A stretch of 17,898 nt of DNA from Bryobacterales bacterium (GTDB taxonomy: Bacteria > Acidobacteriota > Terriglobia > Bryobacterales > Bryobacteraceae). Shown one piece after another: positions 1-7,265 of the stretch; within the stretch, counting starts at the first letter, position 1; every line of letters begins with the position of its first letter. The notes beneath the pieces were generated by a model. It made no database searches. It was not told where the DNA came from and saw only the letters and a list, made by a program, of their open reading frames with translations. Location of the stretch: assembly GCA_016789785.1 (NCBI GenBank), contig JAEUQE010000195.1:1-17898 (forward strand), read 5' to 3'. Both the position numbers and the translations under genes were made by a program.

Positions 1-3000
1 ACCACACCCGTCCGCGGCGCACCGGTCGTATTCGCAGCGATCACCATTCGCACCGTCCCACTGCCATTCACCTGATTACCGGATGTGATCTGCACCCAGG
101 TCAAAGCCGTAGAGACGCTCCAGGTGCATTCCGGAGCCGAGGTCACAGTCACCGTCCGCACGTCTCCGGAAGCGGAGACCGTGGTCTCGTTCTGGCTCAG
201 CGTGTAGCCGCAGGTGGAAGCTCTTGAGAAGTTGCCTGTTACGTTGCGCGCACCGTTCATCACCAGCGATGCCGGGCTCGCGGCGCCGGAGAGATCACCA
301 GTCCAGCCGGTGAACGTATACGTGATCAGTGGCTGCGCGGTCAGTTGCACCGTCGCACCGGCATTGTAGAATCCGTCGGGCGACACCGGCGACGCGGTAA
401 TCGAACCGCTGCTGATCGGCGAAATCACGGTCGCGAGCGAGAATTGCGTGGTGAAGTTCGCGGTGTACGTGGTGGCCGCCGCTGGTGTTGTGATGGTATG
501 CGAGATCGCCCCGCCATCGCTCCAGTTCGCAAAGACGTAGCGCGTCTGCGAACCTCCCTGCGGAGATGAAACGCCGATGGTGTGCGAACTGCCCGCTGTC
601 CAGTTGAAGTTCTGTGGCGAAGTATACGTCACGCCGTCCACCAGCATCTGCAATCCAGCCGGAGATGTCGTGACGGTGATGCCAGTGGAACTGATTCCGA
701 ACGTCGCAGTGACGTTTTTCGGCGCATCCATCGAGAGTGTTGCTGGATTCGCTGTGCCCGTCAGCGATCCACTCCAGCCGCCGAATTGCGAACCCTGGTT
801 CGGGCTGGCGGAGAGTTGCACTCCGGTACCAGCGTTGTAGAAACCGTCCGCGGCGCCAGGCGTTACCGTGACGCTGCCGTTGCCGGTGATGGTGGTGGTG
901 AGCTTGTGCTGCGTCTGATAATTGGCGGTATAGGTGGTTGCGGACGCTGGGGCGGTAATGGTCTGCGACGCATTGCCTCCGTGCGCCCACGATGTGAAGA
1001 CATTCCTCGTGCTGGCCGATCCCTGTGATGCTGGCGCGTTCAACGTATGCGAAGAGCCTGCCGTCCAGTTGAAGGTTTGTGGAGTGGTGTAAGTGCCACC
1101 GTCGACGAGCACCGTCAAACCCGCGGGTGAGCTGGTCACCGTGTAGCTGCCAGTGGACGCGACGAAGTTCGCAGTCGCCGTTTTCGGCCCGTCCATCAGC
1201 ACTGCTGACGGGCTGGAATTGCCAGTCAGTGCTCCGCTCCAACTGCTGAACTGATTTCCCGCATTCGGATTCGCCGTGAGTTGAACGGAGGTGCCGGCGT
1301 TGTAGAAGCCGTCGCCCGAGGCGGGATTGGCGGCAATCGACCCGGATCCTGTCACTGATGTAGTGAGGCGATGCTGCGTCTGATAGTTCGCTGTGTAGGT
1401 AGTCGCGGACGACGGGGTGGTGATGGTCTGCGACGCGCTGCCGCCATTGCTCCAGTTCGAGAAGTTGTGGCGCGTGTTCGTGCTGCCCTGCTGCGAGGGT
1501 GCGAGCAACGTGTGCGTCGATCCCGATTGCCAGGTGAAAGTCTGCGGTGTGGTGTAGGCGGTCCCGTCGACTGTGATGCTCAGCCCCGACGGTTGTGAAG
1601 CGATGGTGATACTCAAGTTGGTCGACGTCGCCGTGAAATTCGCGGTGAGATTGCGCGGAGCACTCATCGTCACCGTGACGGGATTCGTGGAACCGGTGAC
1701 ACTACCCGTCCAGCTCGAGAAATTGTAACCGCTGTTGGCGATCGCGGAAATCTGCACTCCAACACCCGAGTTGTAGAAGCCATCGGAAGAGGACGGCGCG
1801 ATTGCCAGCGATCCTCCCGCTGATGGACTCGTTGACGTCGTGAGCAGATACTGCGTGGAGTAGTTGACCGTGTAAGTTGTCGCCGAGGAAGGTGTGACTG
1901 TCTGCGACGCGCCGCCGCCATGACTCCACGAACTGAAGTTGTGGCGGGTGCCTCCGCTGCCCTGCGTCAACGGCGCGTTCAGCGAGAGATTCGTGCCCGA
2001 GGGCCAGTTCATCGTGTGCGGCGTGGTGACAGGGCTCCCTCCGACCATCACGCTCAAGCCGGATGGAACACTGTTGACGGTGATGGACACATTGCTGCCC
2101 GCCGAGCCATTCTGCGTGATCGAGAAGGTATTGCCTGCGATGGTGATGCTGCCGTTCCGCGAACTGGTGCTGGCGTTCGAAGTGTAGCTGTAGGAGACCG
2201 TGCCGTTGCCGCTCCCGCTCGATCCTGAGGTCACCTGCAGCCAGCTTGTCGCGGTAGACGCAGTCCAAGCGCAACCGCTCGCTGCCGTCACCGACACACT
2301 TCCGGATCCCGAACTGCTGCCCACCGTCGCCGATGTGGGGCTGATCTGGTAGGTGCAACCGGCGGCCCCGCTGCGGAATGCCGCTACCGCGGTACGAGTG
2401 TTGTTCAATGTCAGCGCGTTGTCGGCGGAATTCGCCTGATTGCTTGCAATGCCGGTCGGCGTGCCGTTGTAGCTGACCACGGGGTTCGACCAGTACGGGA
2501 TCTTCGGACAGCTCATGCCGGCGCATTGATACGCCATGATGGTGCGGAACGCCGACCCGAGAACAGCATTCTGATATCCGTATGAGTAGGAGTAGGCGCC
2601 ACTATTGCCCGCATTGGCGCGGTCATGCTGAGCACCCATATTGTGGCCGAGTTCATGCGCCATCGTGTACGACGCTGCCCAATACTGCTCCACGACGCTG
2701 AAGCCCCAGGGCGCGAAACTGGACGAGGCCGAAGTCAATTGATAGGCGTAGCCGACAGTGCCACCCCATGGCCCTCCCGCCGATCCTTGAATCCACAGGC
2801 ACACCAGGTCTGCGCCGTGAGTGTCACGCGCCGCATGCACTTCATCCATCACGCCATCGCTGGTGCTCCGCAGAGGCGCGAGCGCGTCCGTCACATCGCC
2901 ACTGCCTTCGGAGTAGTTCACAAGCATGGTGTGCACGAGATTGAACTGAATCTGCACGCCACTATTGGTGAAAGCCTGATTCGCCGAGGCCACCGTTGTC

Positions 3001-3659
3001 TGGATGTTGTTCTGAATCGCGGTGACACCGCCCGCCGAATCCCTTGCGGCCGCGGTATAGGCGACCATCAAGTCAATCACCGTCTCGCCCGCGGCGCGCT
3101 CCCGCAAGCCAGATTTGTCCGCATCCCTGTTGTCCGCATCCCTGTTGTCCACATCCCTGTCAGGCTTGAGTTCCGATGCTGGAACCTCCACGGCATCGTG
3201 GACGGCGAACGGCGCCTCTATATCCACTTGTTGAATCGCGTGCAGTGACCCGGCCACCCACTTGATCCGGTACTCATCGCCTTCATCAGTGTTGATCAAA
3301 GCGGAAGCGACGTCGCCCGTGATGCCCAGCACCACATACCCGCGCTCCATGCCCTCAATGCGGCCGTGCCAAAGGAATGTCGATTTGTCCTTGGACCAAT
3401 AGGCTTTGACCTCTTCCGCGTTCCAGCGAGCATCGTCAAACAGGTTGAGCACGATTCGCCGGCGGGTGTTCACAGCGTCCATTACCGCCTCGCGATTCAG
3501 CTCGACAAAGCGGCTGCGAAGCACACGGGAATCCGTGACGGATCGCTCGTTACCCTTGGGTGTGGCGGCAGACAGCAATTCGGGCAGTTCTTGCGAAAAG
3601 CCCACTGCCGCGGTCAAGAGCCATAAGGCGCCCGCAAGGCGCACTGTGCGGACGGTCAT
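1..3659 (-). CDS. Secreted reprolysin-like zinc metalloprotease with BACON-like and InlB-type repeat domains (3' end outside window)
   Basis: This is one open frame of 1219 codons that is still open at the window edge. It starts with a hydrophobic signal peptide (residues 1 to about 23, MTVRTVRLAGALWLLTAAVG) and goes on to a cysteine-free propeptide-like region (about 24-190). The catalytic region (about 192-430) carries the metzincin zinc site HELGHNMGAQHD at residues 335-346 and a Met-turn methionine in TIMAYQC at 375. The cysteine-containing stretch after it and the following YWSNP segment resemble bacterial M12B/M72-like proteases. A BACON-like domain (about 433-518), four repeats of about 155 residues (523-1141) and the beginning of a second BACON-like domain (from about 1148) follow. 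The product is probably exported and adhesive as well as proteolytic; the substrate is unknown. The start is backed by a GGAGG at 3671-3675. It is not obviously part of the dcw operon. Repeats and low-complexity Ser/Thr/Gly/Asn composition match an extracellular protein. Confidence 0.9.
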   Translation of the reverse strand, partial: MTVRTVRLAGALWLLTAAVGFSQELPELLSAATPKGNERSVTDSRVLRSRFVELNREAVMDAVNTRRRIVLNLFDDARWNAEEVKAYWSKDKSTFLWHGRIEGMERGYVVLGITGDVASALINTDEGDEYRIKWVAGSLHAIQQVDIEAPFAVHDAVEVPASELKPDRDVDNRDADNRDADKSGLRERAAGETVIDLMVAYTAAARDSAGGVTAIQNNIQTTVASANQAFTNSGVQIQFNLVHTMLVNYSEGSGDVTDALAPLRSTSDGVMDEVHAARDTHGADLVCLWIQGSAGGPWGGTVGYAYQLTSASSSFAPWGFSVVEQYWAASYTMAHELGHNMGAQHDRANAGNSGAYSYSYGYQNAVLGSAFRTIMAYQCAGMSCPKIPYWSNPVVSYNGTPTGIASNQANSADNALTLNNTRTAVAAFRSGAAGCTYQISPTSATVGSSSGSGSVSVTAASGCAWTASTATSWLQVTSGSSGSGNGTVSYSYTSNASTSSRNGSITIAGNTFSITQNGSAGSNVSITVNSVPSGLSVMVGGSPVTTPHTMNWPSGTNLSLNAPLTQGSGGTRHNFSSWSHGGGASQTVTPSSATTYTVNYSTQYLLTTSTSPSAGGSLAIAPSSSDGFYNSGVGVQISAIANSGYNFSSWTGSVTGSTNPVTVTMSAPRNLTANFTATSTNLSITIASQPSGLSITVDGTAYTTPQTFTWQSGSTHTLLAPSQQGSTNTRHNFSNWSNGGSASQTITTPSSATTYTANYQTQHRLTTSVTGSGSIAANPASGDGFYNAGTSVQLTANPNAGNQFSSWSGALTGNSSPSAVLMDGPKTATANFVASTGSYTVTSSPAGLTVLVDGGTYTTPQTFNWTAGSSHTLNAPASQGSASTRNVFTSWAHGGNASQTITAPASATTYTANYQTQHKLTTTITGNGSVTVTPGAADGFYNAGTGVQLSASPNQGSQFGGWSGSLTGTANPATLSMDAPKNVTATFGISSTGITVTTSPAGLQMLVDGVTYTSPQNFNWTAGSSHTIGVSSPQGGSQTRYVFANWSDGGAISHTITTPAAATTYTANFTTQFSLATVISPISSGSITASPVSPDGFYNAGATVQLTAQPLITYTFTGWTGDLSGAASPASLVMNGARNVTGNFSRASTCGYTLSQNETTVSASGDVRTVTVTSAPECTWSVSTALTWVQITSGNQVNGSGTVRMVIAANTTGAPRTGV
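236..2093 (-). repeat. Four tandem InlB-type repeat units of about 155 residues inside the protease gene
   Basis: Reading the protease frame, the same pattern recurs four times with a period of roughly 460-470 bases. Units begin near 2090, 1620, 1150 and 700 on the minus strand. Each unit has a first half with an SGL/AGL...V.G...TTP...W.SG pattern and a NFSSW/VFANW.(H/D/N)GG block, then a TTYT.NY.TQ...LTT hinge. A second half follows with SDGFYN.G..VQL.A and FSSWTG..TG motifs, ending in an A.NF strand. This looks like the divergent InlB B-repeat / 'bacterial repeat' family. The units are diverged in DNA, so they are old duplications. Units 2 and 3 look most alike in the hinge (TANYQTQH). Confidence 0.8.
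3116..3160 (-). repeat. Three tandem 15-bp copies encoding an acidic NRDAD-type linker
   Basis: The 15-base unit tgtccgcatccctgt (plus strand) occurs three times head to tail at 3116-3130, 3131-3145 and 3146-3160; the third copy has one change (g to a). In the protease frame it encodes DRDVDNRDADNRDADK, starting at residue 167. It lies between the propeptide-like region and the catalytic domain. The length is a multiple of three, so copy-number change would keep the frame. Confidence 0.9.
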
Positions 3660-3670
3660 TCTACCCGCGT

Positions 3671-3675
3671 CCTCC
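3671..3675 (-). promoter_or_regulatory. Ribosome binding site of the metalloprotease gene
   Basis: GGAGG on the minus strand, 11 bases before the ATG at 3659. It supports the chosen start, which directly precedes a good signal peptide. Confidence 0.6.
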
Positions 3676-3748
3676 AACGACTAGTTCTTCACTACTTCAT
3701 TTCGGCAACTGCGGGGAGATCAATCAGATACTTGTTTCCATTTTAGAG

Positions 3749-3779
3749 CACATACCCGAATTTGGCTATCGGGAATGTG
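3749..3779 (-). terminator. Imperfect inverted repeat after ftsZ, possible terminator or processing hairpin
   Basis: The gap between ftsZ and the protease gene (3660-3800) holds an inverted repeat starting 21 bases after the ftsZ stop. The arms are cacat and cccga (3749-3753, 3755-3759) against tcggg and atgtg (3769-3773, 3775-3779), with one mismatch per arm and a 9-base loop. No U-run follows it on the minus strand, so it is not a classical intrinsic terminator. It could be a Rho-associated or mRNA-stabilising stem. The rest of the gap shows no convincing promoter by eye. Confidence 0.35.
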
Positions 3780-3800
3780 TCTGTTGCGAGTACTAAGGTC

Positions 3801-5114
3801 TCAGAGAAAACGCCGTTCCTGCCGCCTGAGAAACGCTGGTACGTCCAAATCGTCGACGACTTTCTGTGGCTCATCCAAGTGCTGCGACGCGGTAGCATCC
3901 GGATCCGCCTCTTCGGAGAACAGCGAATCGGATTGCGGGGCGGTAGCAGTTGTGGAGAGCTGCGCGGCGGAAACAGGCATCGACGGCGAACCCGCGGCAG
4001 GCAGGGGAGGCGGAGCTTCCGGCTCCTGGCGATACACCGGCTGACCGGGCTCGGGCGAGGTGGCCGCTACGGCGGCGGCTTTCGCAACCCGCTTCTGGCG
4101 GGGTTCTTCCGGCTTTTGCGGAGTGGCGGGAAAGCCCGTTGCGATCACGCTGACCTTCACGTCGTCGCCCATGCCTTCTTCCATGACGAAGCCGAAGTCC
4201 ACCTGTACATCCTCGTTGTCGGAGGCGTTGCGAATCAGAGAGCAGGCATCGTGAATGTCGTGCAGCGAGATGTGGCTGGATGCGGTGACGTTGATGAGAA
4301 TCCCGCGGGCACCCCGGATGCCGCCATCCTCAAAGAACGGACTGCTGATGGCAGACTTCGCCGCATCCACCGCGGCGTTCGAACCCTTGGCGGTGGCCGT
4401 ACCCATCATCGCGTAGCCCATGCCCTGCATGATGGCGCGGATGTCGGAGAAATCGCGGTTGATGAGGCCAGGCGTGTTCATGATATCGGAGATGCCAATC
4501 ACGGCCTGCCGCAACACATCGTCCGCCACACGAAACGCCTCAATCAACGACGTGCCTTTGGGGACCATCGTGGTGAGCCGCTCATTGGGAATCTGAATCA
4601 GCGTGTCTACCGTGGAAGCAAGATCCTCCACGCCCTTGTCCGCGACACGCATGCGCTTGGCGCCTTCGAAGGCAAACGGCTTGGTCGCAATGCAGACGGT
4701 GAGCGCATTGAGTTCCTTCGCCAGCGATGCAATCACTGGAGCCGCTCCGGTCCCCGTTCCGCCACCCATACCGGCGGAGAGGAACACCATGTCCGCGCCC
4801 TCCAGGATCTCGATGATGCGTTCGGTGTCTTCGAGCGCGGCCTGTTTGCCAACCGCCGGATCGGCGCCCGAGCCAAGTCCGTTTGTCACCTTCGCGCCGA
4901 TCAGCAGCTTGTTCGGAATCGGCGAAGAGTTGATCGCCTGACGGTCCGTGTCGAGCGCATAAAAGTCCACGCCGCCGATGCCGTCCTTGAACATGCGGCT
5001 TGCCGCGTTGCAACCCGCGCCACCCACTCCGATCACTTTGATCCGGGTCCCGGCCGGAGTGTCATCGGCAATCTCAAACTTCAGCGCGTCCAACTTCGAA
5101 TCGAACTGTGGCAT
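3801..5114 (-). CDS. ftsZ: Cell division protein FtsZ
   Basis: FtsZ is the tubulin-like GTPase that polymerises into the division ring. The 437-residue protein shows the nucleotide-binding GVGGAGCN near residues 29-36, the tubulin signature GGGTGTG at 117-123, and the T7 catalytic loop NRDFSD at 219-224. A Pro/Ala/Glu-rich linker spans about 330-418. The C-terminal peptide DDLDVPAFLRRQ (421-432) is the expected docking site for FtsA. A longer in-frame start at 5246 exists, but it would run well into ftsA. The ATG at 5114 has a strong purine-rich RBS 8 bases upstream and gives the usual family N-terminus, so I chose it. The gene is last in the dcw run, 29 bases after ftsA. Confidence 0.98.
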   Translation of the reverse strand: MPQFDSKLDALKFEIADDTPAGTRIKVIGVGGAGCNAASRMFKDGIGGVDFYALDTDRQAINSSPIPNKLLIGAKVTNGLGSGADPAVGKQAALEDTERIIEILEGADMVFLSAGMGGGTGTGAAPVIASLAKELNALTVCIATKPFAFEGAKRMRVADKGVEDLASTVDTLIQIPNERLTTMVPKGTSLIEAFRVADDVLRQAVIGISDIMNTPGLINRDFSDIRAIMQGMGYAMMGTATAKGSNAAVDAAKSAISSPFFEDGGIRGARGILINVTASSHISLHDIHDACSLIRNASDNEDVQVDFGFVMEEGMGDDVKVSVIATGFPATPQKPEEPRQKRVAKAAAVAATSPEPGQPVYRQEPEAPPPLPAAGSPSMPVSAAQLSTTATAPQSDSLFSEEADPDATASQHLDEPQKVVDDLDVPAFLRRQERRFL

Positions 5115-5122
5115 CTTCGAAG

Positions 5123-5129
5123 CCTCCCC
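5123..5129 (-). promoter_or_regulatory. Ribosome binding site of ftsZ (decides the start)
   Basis: GGGGAGG, inside a longer AGGGGGGAGG run on the minus strand, sits 8 bases before the ATG at 5114. It is the strongest Shine-Dalgarno match I noticed in the window, in line with the high FtsZ level cells need. It lies in the 29-base ftsA-ftsZ gap. Confidence 0.75.
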
Positions 5130-5143
5130 CCTGTAAACGATTC

Positions 5144-6352
5144 CTATCTCAACACCAACCCCATCAGACTGGGGATCTTGCGTTTCGGATCCTGCTGCAA
5201 CTTCAGCCGCGCGGAGTACATTGCCAATCCCGCGGCCGTTGTCCACGAAGGATTGTCAATCTCCTCAGGCCAGTCCTCCACCCCCAGCACCAGACCGTTC
5301 CGCGCCTGACAATTCAGCACCGCTTCCGACATGTCGCACATGCCCTGCAACTGAGCGCCGCCGCCTGTCAGGATAACGCCTTCGAGCAGCGATTGCTCCA
5401 TTCCGGATTTCGCGACCTCGGCCTTCACGTGAAGAAAGAGTTCCTCGGCACGAGCCTCCAGAATCTCGTTCAGATGCCTGCGCGTCGCTTCGCGCGGCGG
5501 CCGGCCATCCGGCGATGGAATCTCGATCAGGCTGCTATCGGAAGTGAGCCCGAGGATGGCGCAACCATACTCGATCTTGAGTTGCTCGGCGTCCTGATGC
5601 GAGAGTTTCAAGCACTGAGTGAGGTCGCGGGTGAAGTGGTCGCCGCCGATCGGAACGCCTGTGGCGCGGAGCATCGCATCGCCATCGTAGACGATCAGAT
5701 TCGCACCTTGCGCACCAATGTCGATGAGTGCGACACCGCGGCTGCGATCTTCGGCAAGGATGCACGCATAAGCCGCGCCCAGCCCTTCGAACACTGTTTC
5801 TTCCACGGCGAGGTGCGCCGCGTGCACAGCACCGACGATCGCCTGATGCTCGTGCGCGGAACAGGTGACCACATGGACATTCGCTTCCAGCCGCGAACAC
5901 ACGGCACCCTTCGGATTGCGGAATCCGGCGCGGCCATCCAGGGTGAAATCCATGGGCAGCATCTGCAGCACGAAGCGGTCATTCTCCAGCCGCACCCGCG
6001 ACGCAAGATGCACCGCGTAGCTGAGGTCGCTGGGTTCAATGTGGCGGGGCCGGCCAAACTCGTAGAGTCCGCGGCTGGCGAAAGCTTCAATGGTGGCGCC
6101 GCCAATGCCAACCACGGCGGACTCGACACCCACGCGCGCCATACGCTCGGCGTCGCGCACGGCGTACTGAATCGATCCGGCGATCGCTCCGGCATCGGCA
6201 AGCCGTCCACGCGTCCAACCGCGGCCGGGAGCCTGCCCGTATCCGAGAAAACGAAGGTTCCCTTCCTCCAGGGCAAGAATCACGCAACGCACGAACGCAC
6301 TGCCGGCATCCAGGCCAACTGCCAGCGCGTTCTTCTTATCGTTGCTGCCCAT
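5144..6352 (-). CDS. ftsA: Cell division protein FtsA (actin-like membrane tether of FtsZ)
   Basis: FtsA is an actin-fold ATPase that anchors FtsZ to the membrane and recruits later division proteins. The 402-residue product has the phosphate-1 loop VGLDAGSAF (12-20), the FtsA-specific 1C region (about 85-165), a phosphate-2 region DIGAQGAN (211-218) and the adenosine motif GVILTGGGAQ (325-334). It ends in a short basic-hydrophobic tail (about 389-402, KRKIPSLMGLVLR) in place of the usual amphipathic membrane helix. The phosphate-2 loop departs from the normal DIGGGTTD type and lacks both threonines and the acidic residue. An upstream in-frame start at 6412 would lie within ftsQ. The ATG at 6352 has GGAGG 9 bases upstream and fits the family start. 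It overlaps the ftsQ end by 17 bases, suggesting coupled translation. Confidence 0.95.
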   Translation of the reverse strand: MGSNDKKNALAVGLDAGSAFVRCVILALEEGNLRFLGYGQAPGRGWTRGRLADAGAIAGSIQYAVRDAERMARVGVESAVVGIGGATIEAFASRGLYEFGRPRHIEPSDLSYAVHLASRVRLENDRFVLQMLPMDFTLDGRAGFRNPKGAVCSRLEANVHVVTCSAHEHQAIVGAVHAAHLAVEETVFEGLGAAYACILAEDRSRGVALIDIGAQGANLIVYDGDAMLRATGVPIGGDHFTRDLTQCLKLSHQDAEQLKIEYGCAILGLTSDSSLIEIPSPDGRPPREATRRHLNEILEARAEELFLHVKAEVAKSGMEQSLLEGVILTGGGAQLQGMCDMSEAVLNCQARNGLVLGVEDWPEEIDNPSWTTAAGLAMYSARLKLQQDPKRKIPSLMGLVLR

Positions 6353-7265
6353 TCGACGCAACCTCCGCCGCGAAGATTTGATGGTCGATACGGAGGTCGA
6401 ACGAGCGAGCATCCGGCCTCTTGCTGCGGATATCCGGATAGTGCGCCAGAAAATCCTTGAGGCGGCTCAGGAAGTTCCTGTTGCCGAGTTTCAGAGTAAG
6501 CACGTCCTGGTCTATCTGCGCCAACACTTGGATGTTGCCGGGATCGCGCACGTCGATTTCCGAAATGTGAGATGTCAAACTACCGATCTCCTGCTGCATG
6601 GCGAGCGCCTGCCGCACCCTGGTTCGTCTCGACTCCACTGCCTCATTCTCGCTGATTCCGGTGAGGACCGCGAAGTTCAGCTTCTCACCTTGAGGAACGG
6701 GCAGGATCACGCCATCCGCATCAATCAGTTTAAACGAAGGCGCAACACCGGGCCGGCTCAACTGCACGAAGGCCACGGGCTGGCGCTCCATGACCTCCAC
6801 CACCACACGGTTCGGCCAGCGGCGCGACACCCGGGCATCCTTCACCCAGTCCACTGCCAGAAGCTGGCGCCGGCGCTCTTCCACGGGGAAGAGATACAGG
6901 CTGCGTCCGAGATCAGCTTCAAACACGCGGAGAATCGCCGCCCTTGACGCGTGCCGGTGGCCGGAGATGGACAACGTGGGCGGATCCTGGCCGTATTCGG
7001 CAGGCGGCTGCAGGTGAAAACGCGAATCGCGGATCATCAACGTCTCCAGTTGATGGAAAACGAAGATCAACAGGAGCACGCCGAGGAGCGCGACGAAAGG
7101 CATCGTCCAATAAAACAAATTGATGGTCCGGCGTTTTGGCGCTTTCGCGGAGGGATCCTCCTTGCGCGGCGCGCGCGGCCTTCGCACCGGCTTCTCCCGC
7201 GGCGCGTCATCGGACTCGGTGGCGGTTACCTCGAACTCGGGTTCTTCAAGAGTTCTGCGGGCCAT
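6336..7265 (-). CDS. ftsQ: Cell division protein FtsQ (POTRA domain)
   Basis: FtsQ is a bitopic divisome scaffold that joins FtsB/FtsL and the septal synthase to the cytoplasmic ring. The 309-residue protein has a long basic and acidic cytoplasmic tail (1-47), one membrane helix (about 48-70, LFYWTMPFVALLGVLLLIFV) and a periplasmic POTRA-like domain. That domain has the SISGHRHASRAAIL start (about 99-112), and VDWVKDARVSRRWPNRVVV is the typical conserved FtsQ segment. A FtsQ-type beta domain follows, ending in a basic C-terminus. The open frame extends upstream to 7463 inside murC, but the ATG at 7265 has AAAGGAG 9 bases upstream. Its first base is the last base of the murC stop codon (TAATG), a classic coupling arrangement. 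Sequence conservation in this family is low; the membrane helix plus POTRA pattern and the position before ftsA settle the call. Confidence 0.92.
   Translation of the reverse strand: MARRTLEEPEFEVTATESDDAPREKPVRRPRAPRKEDPSAKAPKRRTINLFYWTMPFVALLGVLLLIFVFHQLETLMIRDSRFHLQPPAEYGQDPPTLSISGHRHASRAAILRVFEADLGRSLYLFPVEERRRQLLAVDWVKDARVSRRWPNRVVVEVMERQPVAFVQLSRPGVAPSFKLIDADGVILPVPQGEKLNFAVLTGISENEAVESRRTRVRQALAMQQEIGSLTSHISEIDVRDPGNIQVLAQIDQDVLTLKLGNRNFLSRLKDFLAHYPDIRSKRPDARSFDLRIDHQIFAAEVASNGQQR
6362..6366 (-). promoter_or_regulatory. Ribosome binding site of ftsA, inside the end of ftsQ
   Basis: GGAGG lies 9 bases before the ATG at 6352 and within the last codons of ftsQ. It fixes the ftsA start downstream of the longer open frame and supports translational coupling. 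Confidence 0.65.

Noticed and set aside
295..2526. Minus-strand open frames of 315 codons (295-1242) and 274 codons (1702-2526)
   Set aside because: They are out-of-frame shadows within the repetitive part of the metalloprotease; their apparent repeats come from the real frame, which runs uninterrupted from 3659 to the window edge.
3660..3800. A promoter for the metalloprotease in the ftsZ downstream gap
   Set aside because: No pair of boxes with good match and spacing was convincing by eye; only the RBS is well supported.
5115..5246. An N-terminal extension of FtsZ from an ATG at 5246
   Set aside because: It would overlap ftsA by about 100 bases, has no family match, and the ATG at 5114 has a strong RBS.
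3762..5309. A 515-codon plus-strand open frame opposite ftsZ
   Set aside because: It is an antisense shadow of ftsZ running into the end of ftsA; no recognisable motif or supporting start signal.
5108..6460. A 450-codon plus-strand open frame opposite ftsA
   Set aside because: Antisense shadow of a conserved gene with no family resemblance.
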